Of a stretch of DNA of 37,976 nucleotides, positions 25,077 to 33,137 are shown in pieces. How positions within the stretch are numbered: the stretch's first letter is position 1; every line of letters starts with the position of its first letter. Where the stretch lies: assembly GCA_026400795.1 (NCBI GenBank), contig JAPLOJ010000302.1, positions 1 through 37,976 of the forward strand. The letters run 5' to 3'. The translations under genes were made by a program, and so were the position numbers. The notes under the pieces are model-generated. The model made no database searches. It was not told the origin of the DNA and worked only from the letters and a program-made list of their open reading frames with translations. The stretch is from Alphaproteobacteria bacterium. Lineage in GTDB: Bacteria > Pseudomonadota > Alphaproteobacteria > Acetobacterales > Acetobacteraceae.

Positions 25077-26299
25077 GATGGAACGGCCTTCGCGGCGGCT
25101 TCACCAGAAAGCACGGCGGCTTCAATGGTGGCGGGCAGGCGCGGCCAGGTCCAATCCCCGGCCAGGACCAGGTTGCGATAAATCTGCCGCGGCGGTTGCG
25201 GCGGCATGCCCACCGCATGGCGCGGCGTGGCGCGGCGTTCCTTCACCGCGCGCGTCGCGGGTGGTGTTTCCGGCCAATCACCGGGCAAGCCAAAGCCCTT
25301 GGCCGCAGCGAGGATTTCCGCCCAGGCGCGTGGCGCCAAATCCGGCGCCTGTTCTTCAACTTCAGCATCTGCCGCGCTGACGGTGACGCTGACCCCGCTC
25401 GGGCGCACCAGCACCCATTGGGTCAGCCCCCCCAGCACACCGATGAAGCGCACCGGCCCTGCCGTTTGGTGCGCAAAATGCAGGTTGAGAATGGGCGCAT
25501 GGCGTTCCGGCACGCGCAGCTTAGGGATCAACCGCCCAACTTCCCAAGGCGGCAGCGCCAGCACAATCTGATCGCGCGGATCGAGCGATATGCTGTCATC
25601 CCCGAAATGCAGCGCAATGATGCGCCCTTCCGCTTCCGTCATGGCGCGCAGCCGCGCACCGAATCGCGTGGTGACGCCAGCTTTTTGCAGCGCGCCCAAA
25701 GCGGGCGAGATCAAATCCGGCCCCAGCCCTTCCCGCGCCACCAGCACCGCGCCCGCCCCTGGCCGCCCAAGCCGGCGCAGCACCACGCCAAGCCGCGCGG
25801 AAGATGCCTCATGCCCCGGCGTATTCAGCGCAGCGACCGTGAGTGGTTCGATCAGCGCACGATACAGCGTGGGATGCGCCGCCATGACTTCGGCGACGGG
25901 CCTATCACCAATCGGCAACGCAAGGCGCAGCAGCGCTGCAAAGGCAGAGGCACTTAGGCCCGGCGGGCGCTTGGCGGGGTCTCGCCAGGCGAGCGGGCTT
26001 GCCGCGATGCGCCGCGCGCTGCCATCAGCCAGGTCAAATACGGGCAGGCCTTCCGGTTCCGCTTCCACCCAACCTTCGCGCGCCCCGATATCTGCCAGAA
26101 AGCGGAGCGCGGCCCGATTGGCGCCCATCAGCGCATGGGTGCCGTTATCTGTCCCATCTGGTAGCGCGCGGCAGCGCCCGCCGGCCACAGGCGTTGCTTC
26201 ATGCAGCATCACGGCGCGGCCTTGGTCAGCAAGGCGCAGCGCCGCCACCAAGCCCGCGACACCTGCGCCAATGACATGGCATGTGGCCGTGCTGCTCAC
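25073..26299 (-). CDS. hpnE: Hydroxysqualene dehydroxylase HpnE
   Basis: A 408-aa FAD-dependent enzyme that reduces hydroxysqualene to squalene, the last step of the HpnC/D/E route. The N-terminal dinucleotide fold is CHVIGAGVAGLVAALRLADQG, followed by GGRCRALPDGTDNGTHALMGANRAAL, a typical HpnE stretch. PLTVAALNTPGHEASSARLGVVLRR is also characteristic. The C-terminus LVLAGDWTWPRLPATIEAAVLSGEAAA is the second FAD-binding block of the amine-oxidase/phytoene-desaturase clan. The start is GTG, overlapping the stop of the hpnC-hpnD fusion (GTGA). Here the squalene should feed CrtN rather than, or as well as, hopanoids; no hopanoid cyclase is in the window. Confidence 0.93.
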   Translation of the reverse strand: MSSTATCHVIGAGVAGLVAALRLADQGRAVMLHEATPVAGGRCRALPDGTDNGTHALMGANRAALRFLADIGAREGWVEAEPEGLPVFDLADGSARRIAASPLAWRDPAKRPPGLSASAFAALLRLALPIGDRPVAEVMAAHPTLYRALIEPLTVAALNTPGHEASSARLGVVLRRLGRPGAGAVLVAREGLGPDLISPALGALQKAGVTTRFGARLRAMTEAEGRIIALHFGDDSISLDPRDQIVLALPPWEVGRLIPKLRVPERHAPILNLHFAHQTAGPVRFIGVLGGLTQWVLVRPSGVSVTVSAADAEVEEQAPDLAPRAWAEILAAAKGFGLPGDWPETPPATRAVKERRATPRHAVGMPPQPPRQIYRNLVLAGDWTWPRLPATIEAAVLSGEAAAKAVPS

Positions 26300-27957
26300 G
26301 CGCGGCTGGCGCTGGCTTGCGGCATGGGCATGATCCCCATGGCATAGGCTGCCATTTGCAGCTTCTCACCGCGCGTCAGGCGCGGGCGTGGCCGAGGCAA
26401 GCCAAAGCCGCGCGCCATCAGGCGTTCAAACAGCCGCTGATAGCCCCACATCATGATACGCGCCGGCAAAAGGGCGCGCTGGTCCAGATGGCGCAGTTCC
26501 GCTGCTGCTTGCGCGAAGCCTGCCTCTGCCTGCTGCGCCAAATGTGCGGCGGCGCGGGCAAATCCTGGGCTTGCGATCAGCGTCGCGGCGGGCGCATCGG
26601 CCACCCCTTCAGCCGCCAACAGATCAAGCGGCAGATAGACGCGATCGCGCAGCGCATCCTCATCCAAATCACGCAGGATATTCACCAATTGCAGCGTACG
26701 TCCCAGCCCAAGGCCGAAATCGGCTGCTTCCGGCGCGCCGAAAATCCGTACCGCCATGGCGCCGACACTGCCGGCGACGCGGCGGCAATAAAGGTTCAGC
26801 GCTTCGGTATCAGTAATGCGCAGGCTTGGCGTGGAATCAGTTTCCATCCCCGCGATCATCGCTTCGCATTCCTGGATGGGCAGCGCGAAATTTTCGCGCG
26901 CCAGCGCCAATTCGCGCGAAAGCGCACAATCCGGCGCGCGGAGCTTGCCGCGCCAATCGGCCAGGAAGCGGCGCTTTTCGGCTTCCGGCATCGCGCCATC
27001 GGCAATGTCATCCACCGCGCGACAAAAAGCATATACCGCCCAAAGCGCGCGACGCCTTTCGCCCTTCAGCGCCGACATGCCGCGCGCAAAGGAAGACCCC
27101 GCGCGCCCAACCCGCGCACTGACCAAAGCCGCATCGCTTGGCCCGGTGCCGAGTGCCGCGCGAAAGCCATGCAGGAAATCAAGCCGCGATACAGCAACGC
27201 GCCCCAACACAGGGTCCGCCGCGCGCAACCGCGCCAGCAGCCGCCGCGCGAGTGCAATCGTCACTGCACTTTCGCGCGCCAGGCGCTTGGCCGAGAGCAA
27301 CCGCGGCAGTGCAGCGGCGGCATCCAGCCTTTCCTCCACCTGATCAAGCGCGGCATCCAGTACGGCGCGCCGCGCCTCGGTATTGGCGGGGTCGAAGAAG
27401 CGCGCCTCACCGCCGGCCAAATCCATCCAGGCTTCAGGCATATAGACGCGCCCGATATCGCGCCGATCCGGGACCAGATCCTGCACATGATTGAGGATTT
27501 GCAAAGCGGTGCAGAGCGCATTGGCGGCGGCGATGGCCTCGGGCTTTGTTTCGTTATGCAGGCGCAGCAACATGCGCCCGACAGGGTTGGCTGACCGTGC
27601 GCAGTAATCTTCCAAAGCCGCCCAATCCGGATACCGCGCCTGCGTTGCATCTTGCCGGAAGGCTGAGAGCATCAGCTGCGCTTCATCCGTGCCACTGCCA
27701 GCGCCATGCAAAGCCGTGGCGGCGGGGTCTTCAGTTGCGGGATCATCAAGGGCCGCTTCAAGCGCGGCTAGGCGGCGCAGCTTTTCTTCAGCGCTCAGCG
27801 CCGGGTCATCGGCAATATCATCAGCGGTGCGCACAAAGCGATAAAAGCCCAGCACCTTTGGGCGAATTTCCGGCGCCAGCAGCCGGGACGCGACAGGGAA
27901 ATTCTCAGACCCTGCGTCCCGCGTTGGCGCGCGGGAGGCGGCGCTTTCAGCCGTCAT
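26296..27957 (-). CDS. hpnC-hpnD: HpnC-HpnD fusion: hydroxysqualene synthase plus presqualene diphosphate synthase
   Basis: A 553-aa protein with two complete squalene/phytoene-synthase domains. Residues ~18-265 match HpnC: FPVASRLLAPEIRPKVLGFYRFVRTADDIAD (first Asp-rich motif 46-50) and ILNHVQDLVPDRRDIGRVYMP. Residues ~278-545 match HpnD: ARVGRAGSSFARGM, FCRAVDDIAD (316-320), MIAGMETD and LVNILRDLDEDALRDRVYLP. HpnD makes presqualene diphosphate from two farnesyl diphosphates and HpnC turns it into hydroxysqualene; they are normally separate proteins. No stop, frameshift or ribosome site lies at the junction (27126-27156). ATG 27957 overlaps the upstream stop (ATGA); an upstream extension of 43 codons is rejected. 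Confidence 0.9.
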   Translation of the reverse strand: MTAESAASRAPTRDAGSENFPVASRLLAPEIRPKVLGFYRFVRTADDIADDPALSAEEKLRRLAALEAALDDPATEDPAATALHGAGSGTDEAQLMLSAFRQDATQARYPDWAALEDYCARSANPVGRMLLRLHNETKPEAIAAANALCTALQILNHVQDLVPDRRDIGRVYMPEAWMDLAGGEARFFDPANTEARRAVLDAALDQVEERLDAAAALPRLLSAKRLARESAVTIALARRLLARLRAADPVLGRVAVSRLDFLHGFRAALGTGPSDAALVSARVGRAGSSFARGMSALKGERRRALWAVYAFCRAVDDIADGAMPEAEKRRFLADWRGKLRAPDCALSRELALARENFALPIQECEAMIAGMETDSTPSLRITDTEALNLYCRRVAGSVGAMAVRIFGAPEAADFGLGLGRTLQLVNILRDLDEDALRDRVYLPLDLLAAEGVADAPAATLIASPGFARAAAHLAQQAEAGFAQAAAELRHLDQRALLPARIMMWGYQRLFERLMARGFGLPRPRPRLTRGEKLQMAAYAMGIMPMPQASASRA

Positions 27958-29057
27958 GCCGCGCCGCTGGCGGAATAGGCGCGACCCTTCCAGCCGGCAG
28001 GGCGCCCGATCAGCACGCGCACCAGCGCGGTCCATTGAATGGCGAGCCCAACCAGCACGGCCAAGGGATGCAGCGGCACGGTCCACCAGGCTTCACGCGT
28101 TTTGAAGGTGATGGCGGCGCGCAGCGCGAACACCAGCGCAATGGCAAGCCCCGCCTGCCAAGCCGGCAGCAGAAAGAAGGGCCAGATATGCGCGCCGGCC
28201 AAAAGCGTGGTCCAAATGGGCAAGCCAACCGGAGTCGCCATGCCTTCATGCGCATTCTTAATGAAGCCATTCCAGCTTGCGCGCAGCCCGTCATACATGC
28301 GGCATTCGGCAAGCTTCACACCTTCTACCATCTCGGTACGGAAACCAGCGCCACGCAGCTTGCGCGAAAGCTGCAAGCCATCATGCAACAGCGTGCGGAT
28401 GGCGCCATGCCCACCAATGGATTCGTAAGCGCCACGCTCAAACAGGATCAATTGCCCGCAAGCGGCGCCAAGCTCCGCGCGTTCTGTCTCTGCCCGTCCG
28501 CCACCCGGCAGATAGCCGATCAGCAGCAGATTGATCATGGGCACGGTCAGCGCCTCACCCAGCGAGCCGATTATCTGGCGCGGCACGCCAGTCACCATGG
28601 CAAGCTTTTGCTGCGCGGCATGGCCGCACATCGCAGCAGCGGCATCACGCGCCAGGCGCACATCGGCATCAATGAACAGGAAATGCGTCCCCCGCGCCGC
28701 TTCCGCCAAGCGCGCGCAGGCATGCACCTTACCGGTCCAGCCCTGCGGCAGCGGCGGGCAATCCAGCAGCCGCACCCGCGCATCGCGCGCGGCATAAGCA
28801 TTCACAAGCGCGGCGGTGCGATCGCTTGACCCATCATCCATCACCAGCACTTCAATCGCGACACCGCTTTGCGCGAGTGCGGCATCTAGACAGGCGCTGA
28901 TATGCTCTTCCTCATTCCGCGCTGGTATCAGGATGGACACCAAAGCATCCTTCGGCGCCGGCCCGTGCGCCTTGACCATGCGGCGGAGGTTATCCAACGC
29001 AAAGCCAATCGGAAACAGCGCCAAGGCGAGCGCAATCCAAGGCAGGGCTTCAATCAT
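27954..29057 (-). CDS. crtQ: CrtQ-like family 2 glycosyltransferase (C30 carotenoic acid glucosyltransferase)
   Basis: A 367-aa membrane-attached GT2 enzyme. An N-terminal hydrophobic anchor (4-22) precedes VSILIPARNEEEH, VLVMDDGSSDRT, GWTGKVHACARLAEAA and FLFIDADV (Asp130/Asp132, the metal site). Hydrophobic segments lie towards the C-terminus, which ends GWKGRAYSASGAA. GWTGKVHAC and WKGRxYS both have counterparts in staphylococcal CrtQ, which glucosylates diaponeurosporenoic acid. HpnB-type glycosyltransferases of hopanoid clusters are related, but the crtN/crtP/aldehyde dehydrogenase context favours CrtQ function. Both ends overlap neighbours by four bases. Confidence 0.82.
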   Translation of the reverse strand: MIEALPWIALALALFPIGFALDNLRRMVKAHGPAPKDALVSILIPARNEEEHISACLDAALAQSGVAIEVLVMDDGSSDRTAALVNAYAARDARVRLLDCPPLPQGWTGKVHACARLAEAARGTHFLFIDADVRLARDAAAAMCGHAAQQKLAMVTGVPRQIIGSLGEALTVPMINLLLIGYLPGGGRAETERAELGAACGQLILFERGAYESIGGHGAIRTLLHDGLQLSRKLRGAGFRTEMVEGVKLAECRMYDGLRASWNGFIKNAHEGMATPVGLPIWTTLLAGAHIWPFFLLPAWQAGLAIALVFALRAAITFKTREAWWTVPLHPLAVLVGLAIQWTALVRVLIGRPAGWKGRAYSASGAA

Positions 29058-29832
29058 GGGGCGGTTTCCGCGCGTTGTTCATGTCGGGGGTCGAAGCGTT
29101 CACCGCGCAGCAGCGCCTTGGCGCGGCGCCAGGCTTGATAAATGCCGCCCATGCCTTCCTGCCCCTGCACCAGGGTTTGAAACGCCGCCGGATCACGCGC
29201 GATGGCATCGGCGCCGAGCTTTTCCATCACGCCTGCCAAAGCATCGGAAAGCATGGCGCCGCGCGCCTCTCGCGGCGCTTCCAGCAACGTCGCAGCGGGG
29301 ATGGGCGCGCCAAAAGCGGCAAGCATTTCCGCCTTGCGTTCGCCCCAGAACGGATAATCCAGCGCGAGTGGCACAAACACCGCATCGGGGGCGATTTCCG
29401 GCAGGCGGATCATGCCAGGCGCAATCGGCACGGGCCTTTCGCGCGGGTCACTGAAGCGGCCCGGCGCATTGATCCACAGAATATGCGCAGGATTAGCCAG
29501 CACCTTTTCCACCACACGCAGAAACGCAACTGATCCGCGTGCCGAGCCGGTCTCGATCCCGAAAACGCCAAGCCGCGTCATGAAGCGATATTTCTCAATG
29601 GCCTTCGCTTCCATAGCAGCATGAAGGCAACGCCATCCCACCAGGAAGGATGATTGGCGAAAATCACCACAGGCTTGCCTTCTGGCAAATCGGGCAGGCC
29701 CCAGCGCGCCACCCGCAGCGCGCGCATATGTTTGCGGAAAAACCGGGTGAACATGAAATCGAAAAAATCCAGATGGCGCGCTGAACGCAGCGCCACCGGG
29801 TCAGGCACTTGTTTTGCCTGGCCTGTCGTCAT
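29054..29832 (-). pseudogene. PlsC-type acyltransferase, frameshifted
   Basis: Two overlapping frames together make one lysophospholipid-acyltransferase-like protein. The 5' frame (from ATG 29832) gives 84 residues ending in the catalytic NHPSWWDG motif (HX4D) and GVAFMLL, then runs out of frame to a stop at 29578. The 3' frame continues the family from AAMEAKAIEKYRFMTRLGVFGIETGSARGS to the end at 29054. The switch falls near 29612-29622. Relatives have about a dozen more residues between HX4D and this helix, so a short out-of-frame deletion is likelier than a single-base slip. By position it would acylate the glycosylated carotenoid (the CrtO-like step), though CrtO itself is a different family. 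Start and stop overlap crtP and crtQ by four bases. Confidence 0.78.
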
Positions 29833-31412
29833 TCAGCCGCGGCTGGCAGATCGGCCTCTCGCCGGCCAGCCAATTCCGCTTCGGGGGACATGCCGCGCCC
29901 GCCAAGATCACGGTCCAAAGCATCGGCCGCGATCCAGCCGGACATCATCACCATTGGCATGCCAGGGCCGGGATGCGCCGCGCCGCCGGCCAAATAGAGG
30001 CCCTTGATCGCCTTGCTGCGATTGCTCGGCTTGAAGGCGCCGGTGAAGGAGCCATGCGATGCCAGGCCATAAATCGCGCCATTCAGCACCTTGTAGCGGT
30101 TATGGATATCCACCGGCGTCAATTGGCTTTCGCAGACAATGCGGCTTTCGATGTCTTCCATCCCCGCCGTGCGCTTCAGCTTATCCAGGATTTTCTGGCG
30201 ATAGGCGGGGAACATCTTGGACCAATCATGATGCGGCCGCAGATAAGGCGTATGCACCAGCACATAAAGCGCTTCCCCACCTTCCGGTGCCACCGAAGGA
30301 TCAGTGCCGGATGGTGCGGCCAGATAGGCGGTGGGGTCCGGTGCCGGTTCGCCCTTGCGATAGATGGCATCAAATTCTTCTTCCGCATCGCGGGAGAAGA
30401 CAAAATCATGATGCGCCAAATGTTCGTAACGGCGATTGAGCCCGAGATAGAGCACAATACCGGAACAGGCAGGTTCATACTTCTTGGCGTAGCGCTGAGA
30501 CGCATTGCCCTTCACCAATTCCGTATAGGTGCGAATCGCATCCATGTTCGAAATCAGCGCATCGCAGGCAATACGTTCGCCATTGGCCGTGACGCTGCGT
30601 ACCGCGCCGCCGACAATCTCAATATCCGTCACCTCGGCATTCGTGCGCAAATCAGCCCCAAGCGAGGCCGCGAGGTTCGCGAGCCCTTCCGCGGTGGCGC
30701 GCGTGCCGCCCACCGGATACCAGACACCTTCGGATGCCTGCATATCGCCAATGCTGCACAGCACCGCCGGCGCAAGGTAAGGGCTGGACCCGACATATTG
30801 CGTGAAGTGATCCAGCATCTGGGCCAATTGCTCATTCGGCACATGGCCGCGGATGACTTTCGCCACCGTCTGGCCCATGCGCAGCGCCATGACATCACGC
30901 AGCACATTGGGTTTGAAATTATCACCAAGGTTCAGCGTATCGCCGATGCCTTCCACGGGCTTCCAGAAGAAGAATTTCTCGGAAACCTTGTGCAAATGGC
31001 GGGCGACGCGCTGGAAGCTTTCATACCCCGCGCCGTTCGGCCCACCGGGTGCGAATTCATCCATCAGCCGTGCCATATCCTGCACGTTTTCGATCAGATC
31101 AATCTGCTTGCTGCCATCAAAAAAGCAACGCCATTGTGGATCAAGCCGGATCAGCGGCATTTCCTTTTGCTGATCGCGCCCCGCTTCGGCGAAGATACGG
31201 CGCAGCACGCGCGGCACGGTCAGGATGGTGGGGCCCATATCAAAGCGGAAATTCCCGCGCCCATCGGGTGATGGCATGTTCAGTACCGCCGCCTTGCCAC
31301 CAAGCCAGGCATTACGCTCAAGGACCGTGACCTGATGCCCACGCGCCTGCGCGGTGGCGGCTGCAGCAAGCCCGCCCAAACCGCTGCCAATGACAATTAC
31401 CTTGGCACCCAT
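29829..31412 (-). CDS. crtP: CrtP-like C30 carotenoid oxidase (diaponeurosporene oxidase type)
   Basis: A 527-aa flavoprotein of the phytoene-desaturase family. FAD fold KVIVIGSGLGGLAAAA at 4-18, FDMGPTILTVPRV, and the C-terminal block LYLAGGAAHPGPGMPMVMMSG. Several stretches parallel staphylococcal CrtP specifically: QYVGSSPYLAPAVL, EGVWYPVGG, ISNMDAI and NGAIYGLAS. CrtP oxidises the terminal methyl group of a C30 carotene to an aldehyde. ATG 31412 has AAGGAG (31421-31426) eight bases before it and is preferred to GTG 31415. It follows crtN after 15 bases and overlaps the acyltransferase start by four. Confidence 0.88.
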   Translation of the reverse strand: MGAKVIVIGSGLGGLAAAATAQARGHQVTVLERNAWLGGKAAVLNMPSPDGRGNFRFDMGPTILTVPRVLRRIFAEAGRDQQKEMPLIRLDPQWRCFFDGSKQIDLIENVQDMARLMDEFAPGGPNGAGYESFQRVARHLHKVSEKFFFWKPVEGIGDTLNLGDNFKPNVLRDVMALRMGQTVAKVIRGHVPNEQLAQMLDHFTQYVGSSPYLAPAVLCSIGDMQASEGVWYPVGGTRATAEGLANLAASLGADLRTNAEVTDIEIVGGAVRSVTANGERIACDALISNMDAIRTYTELVKGNASQRYAKKYEPACSGIVLYLGLNRRYEHLAHHDFVFSRDAEEEFDAIYRKGEPAPDPTAYLAAPSGTDPSVAPEGGEALYVLVHTPYLRPHHDWSKMFPAYRQKILDKLKRTAGMEDIESRIVCESQLTPVDIHNRYKVLNGAIYGLASHGSFTGAFKPSNRSKAIKGLYLAGGAAHPGPGMPMVMMSGWIAADALDRDLGGRGMSPEAELAGRREADLPAAAE

Positions 31413-31427
31413 CACGCCATCTCCTTC

Positions 31428-33053
31428 TCAGTCGCCAGCAGACTGTTTGGTCGCATTTTCCGAGCCGCCAAGTGAGTCCACTTGGCTTGAAAATGCTCCA
31501 GCATTGGCCCGCATATGGCTTGGGCTGCGTTCGCTGCGCGTCATGCCCAAATCCTGCAACAATAAATCCGCGCTGATGCGCGCACCTTCATAAATCACCG
31601 GTAAGCCACTGCCAGGATGCGTGCCGCCGCCCACCAGATACACGCCCTTCGCCTTGCCAAAGCGATTGCGCGGGCGGAAATGCATCATCTGGCGCACATT
31701 ATGCGCAAGATTGAAGGTGGCCCCATAGCCAACCGCATATTCATCCTGCCACCCCTGCGGCGAGATGATTTTCTCATACCGAATACGGCTTTCGATATCA
31801 TGCAAGCCAATCGCCTTCAGCCGGTCCAACGCAAGGCGCCGATAGCGCGGTTCTTCCGTCGCCCAATCCGCCCCGCCCAAAAGATTCGGCACGGGTACCA
31901 GCATATACAATGTGGAATGCCCGGGCGGTGCCATGGAAGGGTCGGTACTGGCCGCGGCCTGCACATAAAGCGAAGGATTTTGCGGAATAATCCCCGCTTC
32001 GATCTGCGCCAGATTATTCTCATAATCTTCCGCGAGCAGCACGGTATGATGCGCCAGATCAAGCTGCCCTTCGATGCCCAGATAAAGCATGAAGGTGGAA
32101 CAGGAATAACGCGCTTCGGCGATTTTCTTATCGGGCCATTGCGGGCGCTGTTCTTCTTCCATCAGACCCGGAATGGCATGCGCGAAATCGGCATTTACCA
32201 CCACCGCATCCACCGCATGAAGCCGCCCGCCCGCTTCAACACCCACCGCGCGCCGGCCTTCAAAGACAATGCGATCAACCTTGGTGTTCAGGCGGATATC
32301 TACGCCCACACTTTCCGCAACCCGCGCCATGGCTTCTGACACAACACCGCACCCGCCGCGCGGATGAAACACGCCATGTTCATATTCCAGGAAAGACAGG
32401 ATGGAGAACATGCTCGGGCAGCGGAAGGGACTCATGCCCAGGTATTTGGACTGGAAGGAGAAAGCCAAGCGCGTGCGCGGGTCCGAGAAATGCCGCTGTA
32501 ATTCCTGATCGAGCGAAAGCCAGGGCCGCAGATGCTTGAGCCCATTCATCACTTCCGGCGCCAAATAGGTCATCACGCCAGGAAAGGGCCGTTCCAACAC
32601 GGGGCGGAAGGCTTCCAGCTTCACGCGGTTTTCCGCCATGAAGCTGCGCACGCCCGCCGCATCGGCCGGGTTGATCTTCGCCACTTCCGCTTCCATGCGC
32701 GCCAGATCGGGCGTCGCTTCAATGGAAACGGGATTGGCACCTTCAAAGATCAGCCGATATTGCGGATCAAGGCGGATCAGATCCACCTCATCCTCAAGCC
32801 GCGCGCCGCAGGCTTCGAAAATTTCCGCCAGGATGCGCGGATACAGGAAGAAAGTCGGCCCAATATCAAAGCGGTAGCCGCCGGGCGCGGTTACGGTGCG
32901 GGTCCGCCCGCCCACCACGGCATCCTTTTCGAATACCGTGACGCGCACGCCGGAGGAGGCCAGCAGCATGGCCGCAGCCAAGCCTCCGGGGCCGGCACCG
33001 ATCACGGCAACATGGGGACGAGTTTGTGAGAGCGAGGGAGGTGATGCGTTCAT
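31428..33053 (-). CDS. crtN: CrtN-like squalene/dehydrosqualene desaturase
   Basis: A 541-aa flavoprotein of the phytoene-desaturase family, first gene of the carotenoid operon. FAD fold VAVIGAGPGGLAAAMLLASSG, then GYRFDIGPTFFLYPRI. The middle QSKYLGMSPFRCPSMFSILSF and KKIAEARYSCSTFMLYLGIEG parallel CrtN, and the C-terminal block is VYLVGGGTHPGSGLPVIYEGARISADLLL. CrtN introduces the conjugated double bonds into a C30 backbone; with HpnC/D/E present the substrate should be squalene. The last ~22 codons after DLGMTRSERSPSHMRAN are encoded by a palindromic repeat and look like a non-family tail. No good ribosome site precedes the ATG. Confidence 0.9.
   Translation of the reverse strand: MNASPPSLSQTRPHVAVIGAGPGGLAAAMLLASSGVRVTVFEKDAVVGGRTRTVTAPGGYRFDIGPTFFLYPRILAEIFEACGARLEDEVDLIRLDPQYRLIFEGANPVSIEATPDLARMEAEVAKINPADAAGVRSFMAENRVKLEAFRPVLERPFPGVMTYLAPEVMNGLKHLRPWLSLDQELQRHFSDPRTRLAFSFQSKYLGMSPFRCPSMFSILSFLEYEHGVFHPRGGCGVVSEAMARVAESVGVDIRLNTKVDRIVFEGRRAVGVEAGGRLHAVDAVVVNADFAHAIPGLMEEEQRPQWPDKKIAEARYSCSTFMLYLGIEGQLDLAHHTVLLAEDYENNLAQIEAGIIPQNPSLYVQAAASTDPSMAPPGHSTLYMLVPVPNLLGGADWATEEPRYRRLALDRLKAIGLHDIESRIRYEKIISPQGWQDEYAVGYGATFNLAHNVRQMMHFRPRNRFGKAKGVYLVGGGTHPGSGLPVIYEGARISADLLLQDLGMTRSERSPSHMRANAGAFSSQVDSLGGSENATKQSAGD
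31453..31496. repeat. Complete copy of the dispersed palindromic repeat, inside the 3' end of crtN
   Basis: Nested inverted repeats: outer arms GCATTTTC (31453-31460) and GAAAATGC (31489-31496), inner arms GCCAAGTG (31467-31474) and CACTTGGC (31479-31486), loop AGTC. The left half matches 4201-4234 after cckA. It encodes residues ~520-534 of CrtN, beyond the conserved family end. Such elements resemble REP-type palindromes found near gene ends; no named family is claimed. Confidence 0.7.
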
Positions 33054-33068
33054 CCGGCAATCTGTCTT

Positions 33069-33132
33069 TACGGCCTATCCGTACCAAATGTCTAAAAGGA
33101 AGTAAAAGCCGAGCCGACCAAAGGGGTTGGTC
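33069..33132 (-). promoter_or_regulatory. Operon-proximal inverted repeat and terminator-like stem upstream of crtN
   Basis: The 84-bp gap before crtN holds two symmetrical sites. TACGG-CCTAT-CCGTA (33069-33083) lies 16 bases before the crtN ATG and could be an operator. GACCAA-AGGGG-TTGGTC (33116-33132) lies just after the stop of the upstream dehydrogenase gene; read on the minus strand it is a short hairpin followed, after eight bases, by TTTT, a weak terminator. The gap is the only possible place for a crtN promoter close to the gene; no convincing -35/-10 pair was seen. Confidence 0.35.
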
Positions 33133-33137
33133 AGCCC

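Noticed and set aside
27126-27156. Separate hpnD start (TTG near residue 278) instead of a fusion
   Set aside because: No ribosome-binding site precedes it and no stop codon separates it from the HpnC part, so a continuous protein is the simpler reading, pending read checks.
27958-28086. 43-codon N-terminal extension of the hpnC-hpnD frame
   Set aside because: It lies wholly inside the crtQ coding region, has no HpnC similarity, and ATG 27957 forms the same ATGA overlap seen at the other junctions of the operon.
29814-31271. Long plus-strand open frame opposite crtP
   Set aside because: It is the antisense of a strongly supported flavoprotein gene, is rich in His/Arg and has no family pattern; the same applies to long frames opposite cckA (2640-3875) and hpnC-hpnD (26281-27594).
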